Shown here in pieces: positions 1 to 9,322 of a DNA stretch of 64,000 bases. This DNA comes from an uncultured Bacteroidota bacterium (lineage in GTDB: Bacteria > Bacteroidota > Bacteroidia > Flavobacteriales > Flavobacteriaceae): assembly GCA_902590705.1 (NCBI GenBank), contig CACIXU010000007.1, positions 1-64,000 on the forward strand, written 5' to 3'. Every line of letters begins with the position of its first letter. Positions within the stretch are counted from its first letter, which is position 1. The notes under the pieces are model-generated. The model was not told the DNA's origin, made no database searches, and saw only the letters and a list, made by a program, of their open reading frames with translations. A program made the translations under genes and the position numbers.

Positions 1-1399
1 AAGGAATTATTTTTCTTAAATTTTGAACAACATTTTCAAAAGTTTCTTTACCTGACAAGTTATGCCACTCGTTAGGATCATTTTTATGATCATAAAGCTC
101 ACTTGAACCGTCTCTGTACTGAATATATCGCCATTTTCCTGATCTTACAGCATGATTCCCCTTACCATAGGTTGAAAGGACGGGTCTATTCCACTCCATT
201 GAAGGATTAATCAGAAGATCTCTCAAACTTTTTCCGTCAAGACCCTCTTTTTTTGGAATACCGGCAAGATCGACAAGCGTTGGATAAATATCAATAAAAC
301 TAACTGGGGATTCACAAATTGAATTTTTTGCAATTATTTTTGGATATGACATTATAAAGGGGACATGTGTGGTATCTTCCCATAGCGCTTGTTTTCTCCA
401 ATGCTGTTTTTCACCTAAATGCCATCCATGATCACCCCATAAAACAACTATTGTATTGTCTGCATACTTACTTTCATCTAAACCATCTAATAGCTCGCCA
501 ACATAGGTGTCAACAAAACTTATTGAGGCAAGATAAGCCTGAACACCTTTCTTCCACTGATTATATTTAATTACTAAATCATGGTCTCTTTCACCTTCAT
601 TGAGATCAGTTCCCCATGATCCAGAGTACCTCTCTCTTGCAAATCTTTTTCCATATTCTGGAAGATCATCCAAATCATCAAATTTAACCTCGGGAAGTAT
701 TATTTGATCTAAAGGAAACTTGTCAAAATATTTCCTTGGTACATACCAAGGTAAGTGAGGTCTGTAAAATCCACAAGCTAAGAAAAAAGGTTTATCATGA
801 TTCTTTCTCAATTCTGACTTTGCCCAATTTACTGTTCTGACATCCTGCATTTGATCGTCTGGGACATCAATCGGACCCCAATTAAACCATCCAGCACCAG
901 TAGAAACTTTAGGTAGGTCAGGGTCTCTTCCAATTTTTCTTGTGTTACCTTTTGAAACAAAATAAAAATCCCAGGACAATGAATCTCCAGGCCTGTTATT
1001 TCCATGAAATATTTTACCGCCTCCTTTAGTAGTATAACCATTTGATTTTAAATATTGCATTAATGTTATTTCATTAGGAAGAGTTTTTCTAAAGTTATTA
1101 CGGTTTCCATATACTCCAGTGGAGGATGGGTAAAGCCCAGTTAGTAGTGCAACTCTGGAGGGATTGCAAAGCGGTGCAACTGTATATGCCTTACTAAAGC
1201 CAACTCCTCTTTTAATGAGCCTATCAATATTTGGAGTTTTAGCTTGAGGATGTCCTCCAAGATAACCTACCCAATCATTTAAATCATCAATAGCAATAAA
1301 TAAAATATTTGGTCTTTTCTCTTCTATTCTAGAAGAATCGCACCCAATCAAAATTGAAATAAAGAATACTAAAAACCGAAAAAAAATAGACTTTGTCAA
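1..1399 (-). CDS. Sulfatase lipoprotein, iduronate-2-sulfatase-like (3' end outside window)
   Basis: A type I sulfatase that probably removes sulfate esters from polysaccharide fragments in the periplasm or at the cell surface. Reading the reverse strand gives an open frame that runs off the window start, so the C-terminus is missing; it has already reached the usual C-terminal 'ELYDHKNDPNE' segment, so few residues are lost. A hydrophobic leader ends in the lipobox LIGC (Cys20). The metal-binding IAIDDLND lies near residue 38, and CNPSR (Cys78) is the formylglycine site. The fold resembles iduronate-2-sulfatase (probably S1_7; subfamily inferred). The most plausible start is TTG at 1399, because the frame is closed by a stop at 1414-1412 and the only other candidate is ATT at 1402. 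It follows the next sulfatase by 12 bases, so the two are probably co-transcribed. Confidence 0.85.
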   Translation of the reverse strand, partial: MTKSIFFRFLVFFISILIGCDSSRIEEKRPNILFIAIDDLNDWVGYLGGHPQAKTPNIDRLIKRGVGFSKAYTVAPLCNPSRVALLTGLYPSSTGVYGNRNNFRKTLPNEITLMQYLKSNGYTTKGGGKIFHGNNRPGDSLSWDFYFVSKGNTRKIGRDPDLPKVSTGAGWFNWGPIDVPDDQMQDVRTVNWAKSELRKNHDKPFFLACGFYRPHLPWYVPRKYFDKFPLDQIILPEVKFDDLDDLPEYGKRFARERYSGSWGTDLNEGERDHDLVIKYNQWKKGVQAYLASISFVDTYVGELLDGLDESKYADNTIVVLWGDHGWHLGEKQHWRKQALWEDTTHVPFIMSYPKIIAKNSICESPVSFIDIYPTLVDLAGIPKKEGLDGKSLRDLLINPSMEWNRPVLSTYGKGNHAVRSGKWRYIQYRDGSSELYDHKNDPNEWHNLSGKETFENVVQNLRKIIP

Positions 1400-1411
1400 A
1401 ATGAAAAAAAA

Positions 1412-2821
1412 TTATAATTCAAAATCAGGATTCAATTCTGTTGGTATTGGAGCATTAGTTTTTTTCCACCATGAACGCAAATCACCAATTAATTCTGAAA
1501 CTTTTTCTATTTCAGATTTGGATAAATCTTTTTTCTCCCCAACATCATTTTTAAGATCATATAGCTCAATTCCGTTATCTTCAAAATAGTAATGTAATTT
1601 CCAATCACCTTTTCTAATTATTGAACCAGGTCTTGTTCTAAAAAGAGAATCCCTGTTTTCATTATCATTTATATTGTAACCCTGGAGATAAATTGGGAAA
1701 TGCCAAAAAAGTGACCTTTCCTTAACTTCAGTTCCGTTCATTAATGAATTCAAGATTGAATTTCCGTCAAATTCATCATCCATTGAATGATCACCAATAG
1801 CATCCATAATGGTTGGAAAAATATCAAGATGAGATATTGGAGATTTAACATTTATACCAGTTTTAATCTTATCTTTCCAATAAAACAAAAAAGGAACCCT
1901 AATTCCACCTTCATAATAACTTCCTTTTCCAGCTCTAAGTGGTTTTTGCATTGTAATTTTACCATAGTATCCTCCATTATCTGAGGTAAAGATTATTATA
2001 GAATTATCAAATAGATTTTTCTCTTTTAATTTATTAATCAGATCCCCGATATTACGATCTAAATTATCAACCATTGTAGCATAATTAGGATTTTTTTGCC
2101 CCTTGTAAGGCGGCTTATTGGTATACTTTTTCATTAAAGAATCAACTTTATGAATTGGAGTATGAACCGCGTAAGGAGTATAATGAAGGAAAAAAGGCTT
2201 ATCAACTTTATCTAAAAAAGAGAGTGTTTCATCCATTATAACATCTGTTAAATATTTACCCTTTTCTGAACTTATATTTACCTTATATGGACTATTATCC
2301 TTTCCATAGGGATGATAATAACTAGCTGGGTGACCTATATGTCTTCCTGCTATATTTACATCAAAACCATAATCTAATGGATTTTTACTGAGGTGCCATT
2401 TACCTGAATGACAGGTAGTGTAACCAGATTCTTTTAGCTTCTGCGCTATTACGGTAAACTTTTTATCTAAAGTAGTAGTATTTTTGATCGGTATTAATTT
2501 TCTATGCCTTGACTCACCCCTATCTGAATTACTTACAGTATAGATTTGATGTCTGGTTGTCCATTTACCTGTATTTATTGATGCTCTACTTGGCGCACAA
2601 TTAGCAGCAGCTGCATATCCTTGGGTGAATACCATGCCATTTTCGGCAAGTGAGTCAATATTGGGTGTTTCGTAATATTCACTGCCCATAAAACTAACAT
2701 CATTCCAACCCATGTCATCAATATTTATAAAAACAATATTAGGAGGTTGATCTGATAAATTATTGTTGGAACAGGAAATTATTAGTTGTAATACAATTAC
2801 AATAGATAAATACCTATGCAT
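1412..2821 (-). CDS. Sulfatase lipoprotein (CAPSR type)
   Basis: A type I sulfatase of 469 residues, predicted to hydrolyse sulfate esters on a glycan. The signal peptide ends in the lipobox LIISC (Cys17), so the protein is membrane-anchored after export. The N-terminal metal site INIDDMGWND is at residues 32-41. The formylglycine motif CAPSR has its Cys at residue 75, followed by the usual TGKW stretch. Further landmarks are SGKWHL, FTSDNGG and GGIRVPF, and the C-terminal 'YDLKNDVGE' strand. Length and motifs are those of a complete enzyme. The overall look is that of arylsulfatase A-type subfamilies such as S1_16, but the subfamily and substrate are inferred. It lies downstream of susD on the same strand, separated from it by a strong hairpin terminator. 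Confidence 0.88.
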   Translation of the reverse strand: MHRYLSIVIVLQLIISCSNNNLSDQPPNIVFINIDDMGWNDVSFMGSEYYETPNIDSLAENGMVFTQGYAAAANCAPSRASINTGKWTTRHQIYTVSNSDRGESRHRKLIPIKNTTTLDKKFTVIAQKLKESGYTTCHSGKWHLSKNPLDYGFDVNIAGRHIGHPASYYHPYGKDNSPYKVNISSEKGKYLTDVIMDETLSFLDKVDKPFFLHYTPYAVHTPIHKVDSLMKKYTNKPPYKGQKNPNYATMVDNLDRNIGDLINKLKEKNLFDNSIIIFTSDNGGYYGKITMQKPLRAGKGSYYEGGIRVPFLFYWKDKIKTGINVKSPISHLDIFPTIMDAIGDHSMDDEFDGNSILNSLMNGTEVKERSLFWHFPIYLQGYNINDNENRDSLFRTRPGSIIRKGDWKLHYYFEDNGIELYDLKNDVGEKKDLSKSEIEKVSELIGDLRSWWKKTNAPIPTELNPDFEL

Positions 2822-2862
2822 AAAATATAGTTTGAATTTGTTGTAGTTTATTAAAAATAACT

Positions 2863-2897
2863 AAAAAAAAACCAGTGTATTTCTACACTGGTTTTTT
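2863..2897 (-). terminator. Rho-independent terminator after the SusD gene
   Basis: A perfect 8-bp stem, CCAGTGTA (2872-2879) with TACACTGG (2884-2891) around a 4-base loop, is flanked by nine A on the left and six T on the right. Read leftward it follows the susD stop and ends in a T run. The symmetry means it could work in both directions. It separates the susCD unit from the two sulfatases beyond. Confidence 0.85.
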
Positions 2898-2911
2898 CTA
2901 ATAAAATAGTA

Positions 2912-4474
2912 TTATCTATAACCGTTATTTGTTGGATCAGTATTTAACAAATTAGGGTTTAACTGAATCTCAGCAAGCGGAATAGGCGCATATTGATGTT
3001 TATCTTGCACGTTTTGTGCAGCAGGTGCATTATGCTTTTGAAATTGTGTGTTTCTAATGTGATCTACATAAATTCCCCATCTTACAAGATCAGGCTTTCT
3101 GTGACTCTCACCACATAATTCGTGTAATCTTTCCTCATACATTTCTTCTCTAAACTGTTGCTGCGTCATACCACTCCAAGGCTGATCTGGCTCAAAAGCT
3201 CTTTCGCGAACTTTATTGACATACTGGTATGCATTTCCAGGTCCATTAAGCTCATTTTCAGCCTCCCCTGCCATAAGATATATGTCAGCCAATCTGATCA
3301 TTACAAAGTTTTCCATTTTATTAAATCTAGGAGACAATAAATTATTTAAGTTCCATAATTTTTTAAGGTATTTGAATTTTAGAGGTATTCCCTCATATTC
3401 CTGAGTAATGGTTTCATCATATCTCAAATCACCAGCGTCCCATGAAGACCTATCAGCTAATAAAGGAAGAGGCGAAGCACCTCCATAACCACCAAAATCG
3501 TGATTATTGGCAGCAAGAGCAGCCTTTAACTCACCTTGTCTACCTTTTTTATCCTTAGGCTCATCTCTAAGTCTTGGAACAAAATCGTGGCCTCTTTGAT
3601 AATTATTCTCGTTATTTGTTCCTAGACCATCAGCTGGAAGACCAGTAAAATCAATCCAAAGAATATGCTCAGGCTTAACTTTAGTTGTATAAGTCGCATT
3701 AGTCCAATTGTAAACATCACCAAAATTTTCCATAAGTCTATGTGGAGAGTTGTCGATAATATCTTTACAAGCCGTTAGCATACCTTGCCAGTTCTTTGCG
3801 AACATATGGAATTTGGCTTCTAAAGCTCTTGCAGCCCATTTACTGAATCTTCCTAAATCAGAACCAGACCAGGAATCAGGTAACATACCATATGCAGTTT
3901 GTAAATCAGCTACCATAGCGTCTCTAATTGTTTTAACTGGTGTTCTCTCGAGTGAAGCTAACTCCTCAGGAGCGAGAATCTCAGTAAAAAACGGGACATC
4001 ACCCCAAACGCATGTTAAGTCATAATATGCAAGTGCTCTAAGTGTATATAACTGACCAAGTGAGTGATCTTTTGAAGTTTGAGATAACTTCTCATTTCCT
4101 GAAATATTACTAATTGCATCACTTGCATTTCTGATTGTTTCATAAAGAGTGTTCCAGTAGCGCTCCCCATCCATCACACCCTCATCCCATGTTATATTAT
4201 GAGCTTCTTTAAAAATATTTCTTGTAGAGCTAATTTCATCTGCGGGTATTTGCCACCAGGCCGGTCTATCCCTATGTTTAAACCATCCATCGGATGTTAA
4301 CATTGAATAAACTCCGTTTACAGCAATTTTAGCTTCTTCATCACTGTTGTAAAAAGTTGCGGGAGATAGGCCATCTCTGAAGTCCTCGGCTAAATACTCC
4401 TCACAAGCTGATGGAATTATGACAAGGCACATTACCATCAATAATTTTGTTAAATGTAATTTAATATCTTTCAT
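2912..4474 (-). CDS. SusD/RagB-family glycan-binding lipoprotein
   Basis: Surface lipoprotein of 520 residues that caps the SusC channel and binds oligosaccharide before import. The leader ends in the lipobox IPSAC, with the lipidated Cys near residue 24. After it comes the family's usual N-terminal pattern (FYNSDEEAKIAVNGVYSML), where helical repeats begin. The C-terminal part contains YLMAGEAENEL and the RWG/APIPLAEIQLNPNL ending that is standard for RagB/SusD proteins. It lies 10 bases downstream of the SusC gene, the invariant SusC-SusD arrangement. Ligand specificity cannot be read from sequence; the neighbouring sulfatases suggest a sulfated glycan. Confidence 0.95.
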   Translation of the reverse strand: MKDIKLHLTKLLMVMCLVIIPSACEEYLAEDFRDGLSPATFYNSDEEAKIAVNGVYSMLTSDGWFKHRDRPAWWQIPADEISSTRNIFKEAHNITWDEGVMDGERYWNTLYETIRNASDAISNISGNEKLSQTSKDHSLGQLYTLRALAYYDLTCVWGDVPFFTEILAPEELASLERTPVKTIRDAMVADLQTAYGMLPDSWSGSDLGRFSKWAARALEAKFHMFAKNWQGMLTACKDIIDNSPHRLMENFGDVYNWTNATYTTKVKPEHILWIDFTGLPADGLGTNNENNYQRGHDFVPRLRDEPKDKKGRQGELKAALAANNHDFGGYGGASPLPLLADRSSWDAGDLRYDETITQEYEGIPLKFKYLKKLWNLNNLLSPRFNKMENFVMIRLADIYLMAGEAENELNGPGNAYQYVNKVRERAFEPDQPWSGMTQQQFREEMYEERLHELCGESHRKPDLVRWGIYVDHIRNTQFQKHNAPAAQNVQDKHQYAPIPLAEIQLNPNLLNTDPTNNGYR

Positions 4475-4484
4475 TATTTATATT

Positions 4485-7400
4485 TTATAAGTTTAACCTA
4501 AAACCAAGAGCTAGCGAGGAAGCATAAGGATATTGATCATCAGCAACTCCTTGGGCTACTGTTCCTGATCCTCCATCACTTACCTCAGGATCCCCCCACT
4601 TATAGTCTGTAAGAAGAAGCAAATTATTACCTGTTAGGTATACACTTGCTGAATCAACAAATGGTAAACCAGCAATCGAATCAAAATCATAATTGAGGGT
4701 AACATTTTTTAGACGAATATACGATCCATCAACAATATTCAGACTACTGTTTGGTCTGAAACCTCCAGCTGATGTTCCAGCCCTTGGAATATCTGAAGTT
4801 GGATTTGAAGTAGTCCATCTGTCAGCAACAATCGGTAACATATTCGTTTCTGGACCACGACCATAATAATGCTCGTAAATTGAAGCATCAAACATTTCAT
4901 TACCCTGCATACCTTGAATAAATACATCCATAGTCCAGTTTTTATAGGTTATTGTATTTCTAAGTCCGTAATAAAAATCAGGTTGCGGACTTCCTAAAGC
5001 AACAAAGTCATTTTGATTAATCGCCCCGTCTCCATTTTGGTCTACATAGTTAGGAGCCCCAATACCATCGGCATTATCTCTCCCATCAGCAATAAGTTCT
5101 TCAGCAGATTTATATGTTCCCTCGTAAACAGCACCATAAAAAGTCGGCATAACTTTACCAGGGACAAGTCTTAAAGCCCCGTCACCAGCCTGTGCGTGGT
5201 TTGGGTTTCTCAAAAGAATCTCAGGAGCTTCTCCAAGACTTACTACTTTATTTCGGTTTGCTGAAATTTGCAAATTAGAACTCCATACAAAATCAGGTTT
5301 TTCTATGTTAACAGAATTCAATGTAAATTCAAAACCTTTATTTTCAACCTCGCCAACATTTTCAAGTCTTGTATCTCCTGCAGTTCCTGGAAGAGGTTTT
5401 GCTAACAACAAGTCTTTGGTTTGCTTATTGTAATAATCAATTTCAACAGAATATCTATTATTTAAAAATCCTATTTCAACACCAATATCAGTCTGATGAG
5501 TTTTTTCCCACTCTAAACCTGTACTAGGCAGTGACGCCAAAATAACAGAAGGGGTAATTGACTGATTAAAAAAGACATTTCTATTTCTATATTTAGCAAG
5601 TGAATTGTATGGGCTAACTCCTTGTTCACCAACAATACCATAACTAGCTCTTAATTTAAGGCTACTAATTGCCTCAATATCTTGCATAAAGTCTTCCTCA
5701 CTAATTTTCCAAGCAGCACCAGCAGAAGGGAAAAAGGCATACTTGTTGCCATCTTCAAAAACTGAAGATCCGTCACGTCTACCAACTAAAGTTAGAAGGT
5801 ATTTATCTTTATAACTATAATTAATTCTGGATAGAATAGATTCAAATGTTCTTTGATTGTAGTCAGATCCAATAACATTTCTTGCAGCATCTGCACCTAG
5901 AGATAGGTTGTTGAAAGTTACAACATCGTTTGCATAACCCGCTCCACCAGCATTCACGTCAGTATATGTGTCTTTTTGCATTGTGTAACCAGCGAGTACT
6001 TTAATTGAATGGTCTCCAAATTCTTTGGAATAAGTAATTGTGTTTTCATTTAAAAATCCTGTTGTCTTTCCAAAAGAAACATCAGCATCTCCACCTGTAC
6101 CCCCAGCAACTGTTGCAGGGTTAAGGTTACCAATGTATGTATTACGTTTATTAAAAGTTAAGTTTGACCCTACAGAGCTTCTTAACGTAAAATCTTTAGC
6201 AATATCAAATTCTAAATATGCATTTGCAAGAATATTAGTCACAAAGCTGTGATCTATTCTCTCATTAATATCGTGTACGGGATTCCTCGTCAAAGCACCA
6301 GATACCGGATTCTCTCCATTGTAGCTTCCATCATCGTTGTATACAGACATCGTAGGAAGTAAAGTATAATAGACATTTTGAAAATTAATTTTATTGTGTT
6401 CCTGTTTTCTATCAGTAATGGCCATCCTAACACCGGTCCTAATATTATCACTAACATTGACATCAAAATTTGCTCTTAAAGAATTTCTAACCAATCCAGA
6501 TGCTTTAATAATTCCTTCTTGGGCAAATCTATTGTAAGAAATAAAATAATTAGCTTTCCCAGAATTACCACTTATATTAACATCAGTATTATCTATTCTA
6601 CCATTTCTAGTAACAAGTCCTCTCCAATCAGTTGGAACAATACTTTGCCAATTAGGAGCATGAATTGCATTGTCAGCTAACGAAGGGTCATTGGTACCGT
6701 AATTTGTGTCGGTGTAGGTAACACCTTCATTCCAATATTCAGCCCATACGCCAATACTTGCCATTTCAGGATAGTTGTAAACTATTTGGGATGAAGAATA
6801 ATGGTTTATTGATACATCAACCTTTCCCTCTTGGGTGGATAGGCCAGATTTAGTACTTATTAAAATAACCCCTGCAGCACCACGAGTACCATAAATCGCA
6901 AGTGAACTTGCATCTTTAAGCACTTCTATAGATTCAATGTCGTTAACATTTAAATTTGAAAGATTAAAATCAGTTCCAACAATAAAACCATCTATGACAA
7001 ATAATGGTTTATTATTTCCACTAATAGAACTCATACCACGAATTCTTATGGTTGAAGCAGCACCTGGCTCTCCACTTGTAGAAACCACATTTACTCCAGC
7101 TGCCCTACCTTGTAGCATATTATCAACTCTAGCAACAGGTTGGTTTAAAAGTGCTTCACCTTTAATTTGTGAGATAGATGAAACGAGATCCTTTTTTGCA
7201 GTAGAACCATAACCAGTTATAATCACCTCGTCAAGTTTAGCATAATCTTCTTGAAGGGAAATACTTAAATTGTCATCGGCTCCAACAACAACTTCTTGAG
7301 TTGTAAATCCAATAAAGGAGATTGTTAACACATCACCATCATTTGCTTCCAAAGCAAAATTTCCATCAAAGTCAGTAACCACTCCTTTGTTTGTTCCTTT

Positions 7401-7571
7401 TACAATTACATTTACGCCTGGAAGTGGAACTGCATCAGCATCTGATATGACTCCAGAAACAGTCTTTTGACTAATGGCTTGCATACTTATAAAAAAAGTA
7501 GCCATAATCAACAGTAAATATCTTTGGGAACAATAAACCAAGAGATTTTTACTCTTTTTAAATAAAATCAT
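4485..7571 (-). CDS. SusC/RagA-family TonB-dependent outer-membrane transporter
   Basis: TonB-dependent importer of 1,028 residues for oligosaccharides across the outer membrane. After a signal peptide (about residues 1-35) comes a carboxypeptidase-regulatory-like domain (about 35-115, with GVISDADAVPLPGVNVIVKG). The plug domain follows (about 120-245, including PLFVIDGFIVG and LKDASSLAIYGTRGAAG), then a long beta-barrel ending in LALGFRLNL with a terminal aromatic/hydrophobic strand. Length and signature motifs are normal for SusC proteins. The first gene of the susCD operon, it is preceded by a good promoter at 7684-7716 and a leader of about 100 bases. No adjacent HTCS, AraC or ECF/anti-sigma regulator was found. 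Confidence 0.96.
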   Translation of the reverse strand: MILFKKSKNLLVYCSQRYLLLIMATFFISMQAISQKTVSGVISDADAVPLPGVNVIVKGTNKGVVTDFDGNFALEANDGDVLTISFIGFTTQEVVVGADDNLSISLQEDYAKLDEVIITGYGSTAKKDLVSSISQIKGEALLNQPVARVDNMLQGRAAGVNVVSTSGEPGAASTIRIRGMSSISGNNKPLFVIDGFIVGTDFNLSNLNVNDIESIEVLKDASSLAIYGTRGAAGVILISTKSGLSTQEGKVDVSINHYSSSQIVYNYPEMASIGVWAEYWNEGVTYTDTNYGTNDPSLADNAIHAPNWQSIVPTDWRGLVTRNGRIDNTDVNISGNSGKANYFISYNRFAQEGIIKASGLVRNSLRANFDVNVSDNIRTGVRMAITDRKQEHNKINFQNVYYTLLPTMSVYNDDGSYNGENPVSGALTRNPVHDINERIDHSFVTNILANAYLEFDIAKDFTLRSSVGSNLTFNKRNTYIGNLNPATVAGGTGGDADVSFGKTTGFLNENTITYSKEFGDHSIKVLAGYTMQKDTYTDVNAGGAGYANDVVTFNNLSLGADAARNVIGSDYNQRTFESILSRINYSYKDKYLLTLVGRRDGSSVFEDGNKYAFFPSAGAAWKISEEDFMQDIEAISSLKLRASYGIVGEQGVSPYNSLAKYRNRNVFFNQSITPSVILASLPSTGLEWEKTHQTDIGVEIGFLNNRYSVEIDYYNKQTKDLLLAKPLPGTAGDTRLENVGEVENKGFEFTLNSVNIEKPDFVWSSNLQISANRNKVVSLGEAPEILLRNPNHAQAGDGALRLVPGKVMPTFYGAVYEGTYKSAEELIADGRDNADGIGAPNYVDQNGDGAINQNDFVALGSPQPDFYYGLRNTITYKNWTMDVFIQGMQGNEMFDASIYEHYYGRGPETNMLPIVADRWTTSNPTSDIPRAGTSAGGFRPNSSLNIVDGSYIRLKNVTLNYDFDSIAGLPFVDSASVYLTGNNLLLLTDYKWGDPEVSDGGSGTVAQGVADDQYPYASSLALGFRLNL

Positions 7572-7683
7572 AGAATGTTTGTTTTAAGTTAAAATAATAA
7601 AAAAAAACCCCTAAATAACTGAAAATTAGATTTTTATAGTAAAGGAATTAATTTTTATTAATTAAAATTGTTTGTTTGACGGC

Positions 7684-7716
7684 CAAATTTAATAATTTTT
7701 GTTAATAAATCCCCAA
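7684..7716 (-). promoter_or_regulatory. Bacteroidota-type promoter for susCD
   Basis: On the - strand, TAAATTTG (7691-7684) matches the TAnnTTTG -7 element. A TTG (7716-7714) lies 22 bases upstream, within the 17-23 spacing known for flavobacterial promoters. Initiation would fall near 7677, giving a leader of about 105 bases. The + strand sulfatase at 7760 shares this intergenic space, but no convincing promoter was found for it. Confidence 0.5.
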
Positions 7717-7759
7717 AATTGTCTGGATTACTGGTTATTTTAAATACCTCAAATAAAAA

Positions 7760-9319
7760 ATGAAAAAAAAATATAATTATTTATTTTTTTTGATAATACT
7801 TCTTGAAGGATGTAATGCTAATAAAGATGTAAAACCTCCTAATATTCTATTTGTTATTTCAGATGATCAATCTTATCCCCATGCTAGTATTTATGGAACT
7901 AAATGGCTAAGTACTCCAGGGTTTGACCGTATTGCAAATGAGGGTCTATTATTTAATCATGCTTATACGACTAATGCTAAATGTTCACCTTCAAGATCCA
8001 CAATTTTAACTGGTAGAGACAGTTGGCTTTTGGAAGAGGCTACGAATCACGTTCCTTTTTTTCCTGAAAAATTCACAACATTTCCCGAGGTTTTAAAAAA
8101 TAGAGGTTACAAAACTGGTAAAACTGGGAAAGGATGGGCTCCTGGTGTAGCATTAAAAAATGGACAAAAAAGAAATTTGATTGGGAAAAATTACAGTATT
8201 GTAAAAACCGATCCTCCTGCCAAGCATATAAGTGATAATGATTATAGTGGAAACTTCAAATATTTCCTTAATAATAAAAAAGTTGATCAACCATTCTTTT
8301 TTTGGGTCGGAGGTTTAGAACCCCATAGACGTTATGAGTATAAAGCGGCAATAAATTTTGGTGGTAAAAATATTGAACAAATTGAAAAAGTTCCCAACTA
8401 CTGGCCTGATTCAGATAATGTTAAAACCGATATGCTTGATTATGCTTTCGAAATTGAATATTTTGATTCTCACTTAGAAAGAATTATTAGTGAACTAGAG
8501 AAAAGAAATTTATTAGAAAACACAATAATAGTCGTTACTTCAGACAATGGCATGCCTTTTCCTAGAGTAAAAGGACAGGTATTTCCATACGACAACAGAC
8601 TTCCTTTGGCGATCCGATGGGGTAAGGGAATAAAAAATCCAGGAAGGATAATTAACGATTATGTGAGTTTTTCAGACTTTGCCCCAACCTTTTTAGAACT
8701 TGCTGGTGTTGATTTAGCAAATCAAAACATGGAAGAATTTTCTGGTACCAGTTTAAAAAATATTTTGTACGACGATCCGATTCAGAAAAAAAGAAATTAT
8801 ATGATCATTGGAAAAGAGCGTCATGATGTTGGAAGACAAAATGACAAAGGCTATCCTGTTAGGGCAATAATAGCTGGTAATTATTTCTACAGCTTAAACT
8901 TTAAACCCAATCGGTGGCCTGCAGGAAATCCAGAAACTGGATACCTTAATACAGATGGCAGTCCTACCAAAACAGAAATCCTAAATCTTAAAAGAGAGGG
9001 ATTAAATGAAGATTATTGGAACTTATCATTCGGTAAGAGACCTGAGGAAACATTATATGATATAAGAAAAGACCCAGACTGCATTGAAAATATTGCACAA
9101 AACAATAAATATAGTTTTTTAAAAGATAGCCTAAGAAAAGTTTTAATCGAAGATTTGACAATAAACAAAGATCCTAGAATACTTGGATATGGAGACTTAT
9201 TTGATAATTACACCTATGCCGAAAAACGGACTAGAAACTTTTATGAACGTTATATGAATGGAGAATTATTGGATTCAGATTGGGTAAACCCATCAGACTT
9301 TGAAAACCCTCCGGATTAA
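7760..9319 (+). CDS. Sulfatase lipoprotein, N-sulfoglucosamine sulfohydrolase-like
   Basis: Type I sulfatase of 519 residues. The leader ends in the lipobox LEGC (Cys18). The metal site is ISDDQSYPHASIYG (from about residue 33), the formylglycine motif is CSPSR (Cys75), and the second metal cluster is TSDNGMPFPR. The DDQSYPHAS pattern and the order of motifs resemble the heparan N-sulfatase-like group (S1_8); this assignment is inferred, and marine members of that group need not act on N-sulfate. It is transcribed divergently from susC and converges on the next sulfatase with only 3 bases between stop codons. The start is the first ATG before the leader. Confidence 0.88.
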   Translation: MKKKYNYLFFLIILLEGCNANKDVKPPNILFVISDDQSYPHASIYGTKWLSTPGFDRIANEGLLFNHAYTTNAKCSPSRSTILTGRDSWLLEEATNHVPFFPEKFTTFPEVLKNRGYKTGKTGKGWAPGVALKNGQKRNLIGKNYSIVKTDPPAKHISDNDYSGNFKYFLNNKKVDQPFFFWVGGLEPHRRYEYKAAINFGGKNIEQIEKVPNYWPDSDNVKTDMLDYAFEIEYFDSHLERIISELEKRNLLENTIIVVTSDNGMPFPRVKGQVFPYDNRLPLAIRWGKGIKNPGRIINDYVSFSDFAPTFLELAGVDLANQNMEEFSGTSLKNILYDDPIQKKRNYMIIGKERHDVGRQNDKGYPVRAIIAGNYFYSLNFKPNRWPAGNPETGYLNTDGSPTKTEILNLKREGLNEDYWNLSFGKRPEETLYDIRKDPDCIENIAQNNKYSFLKDSLRKVLIEDLTINKDPRILGYGDLFDNYTYAEKRTRNFYERYMNGELLDSDWVNPSDFENPPD

Positions 9320-9322
9320 TAA

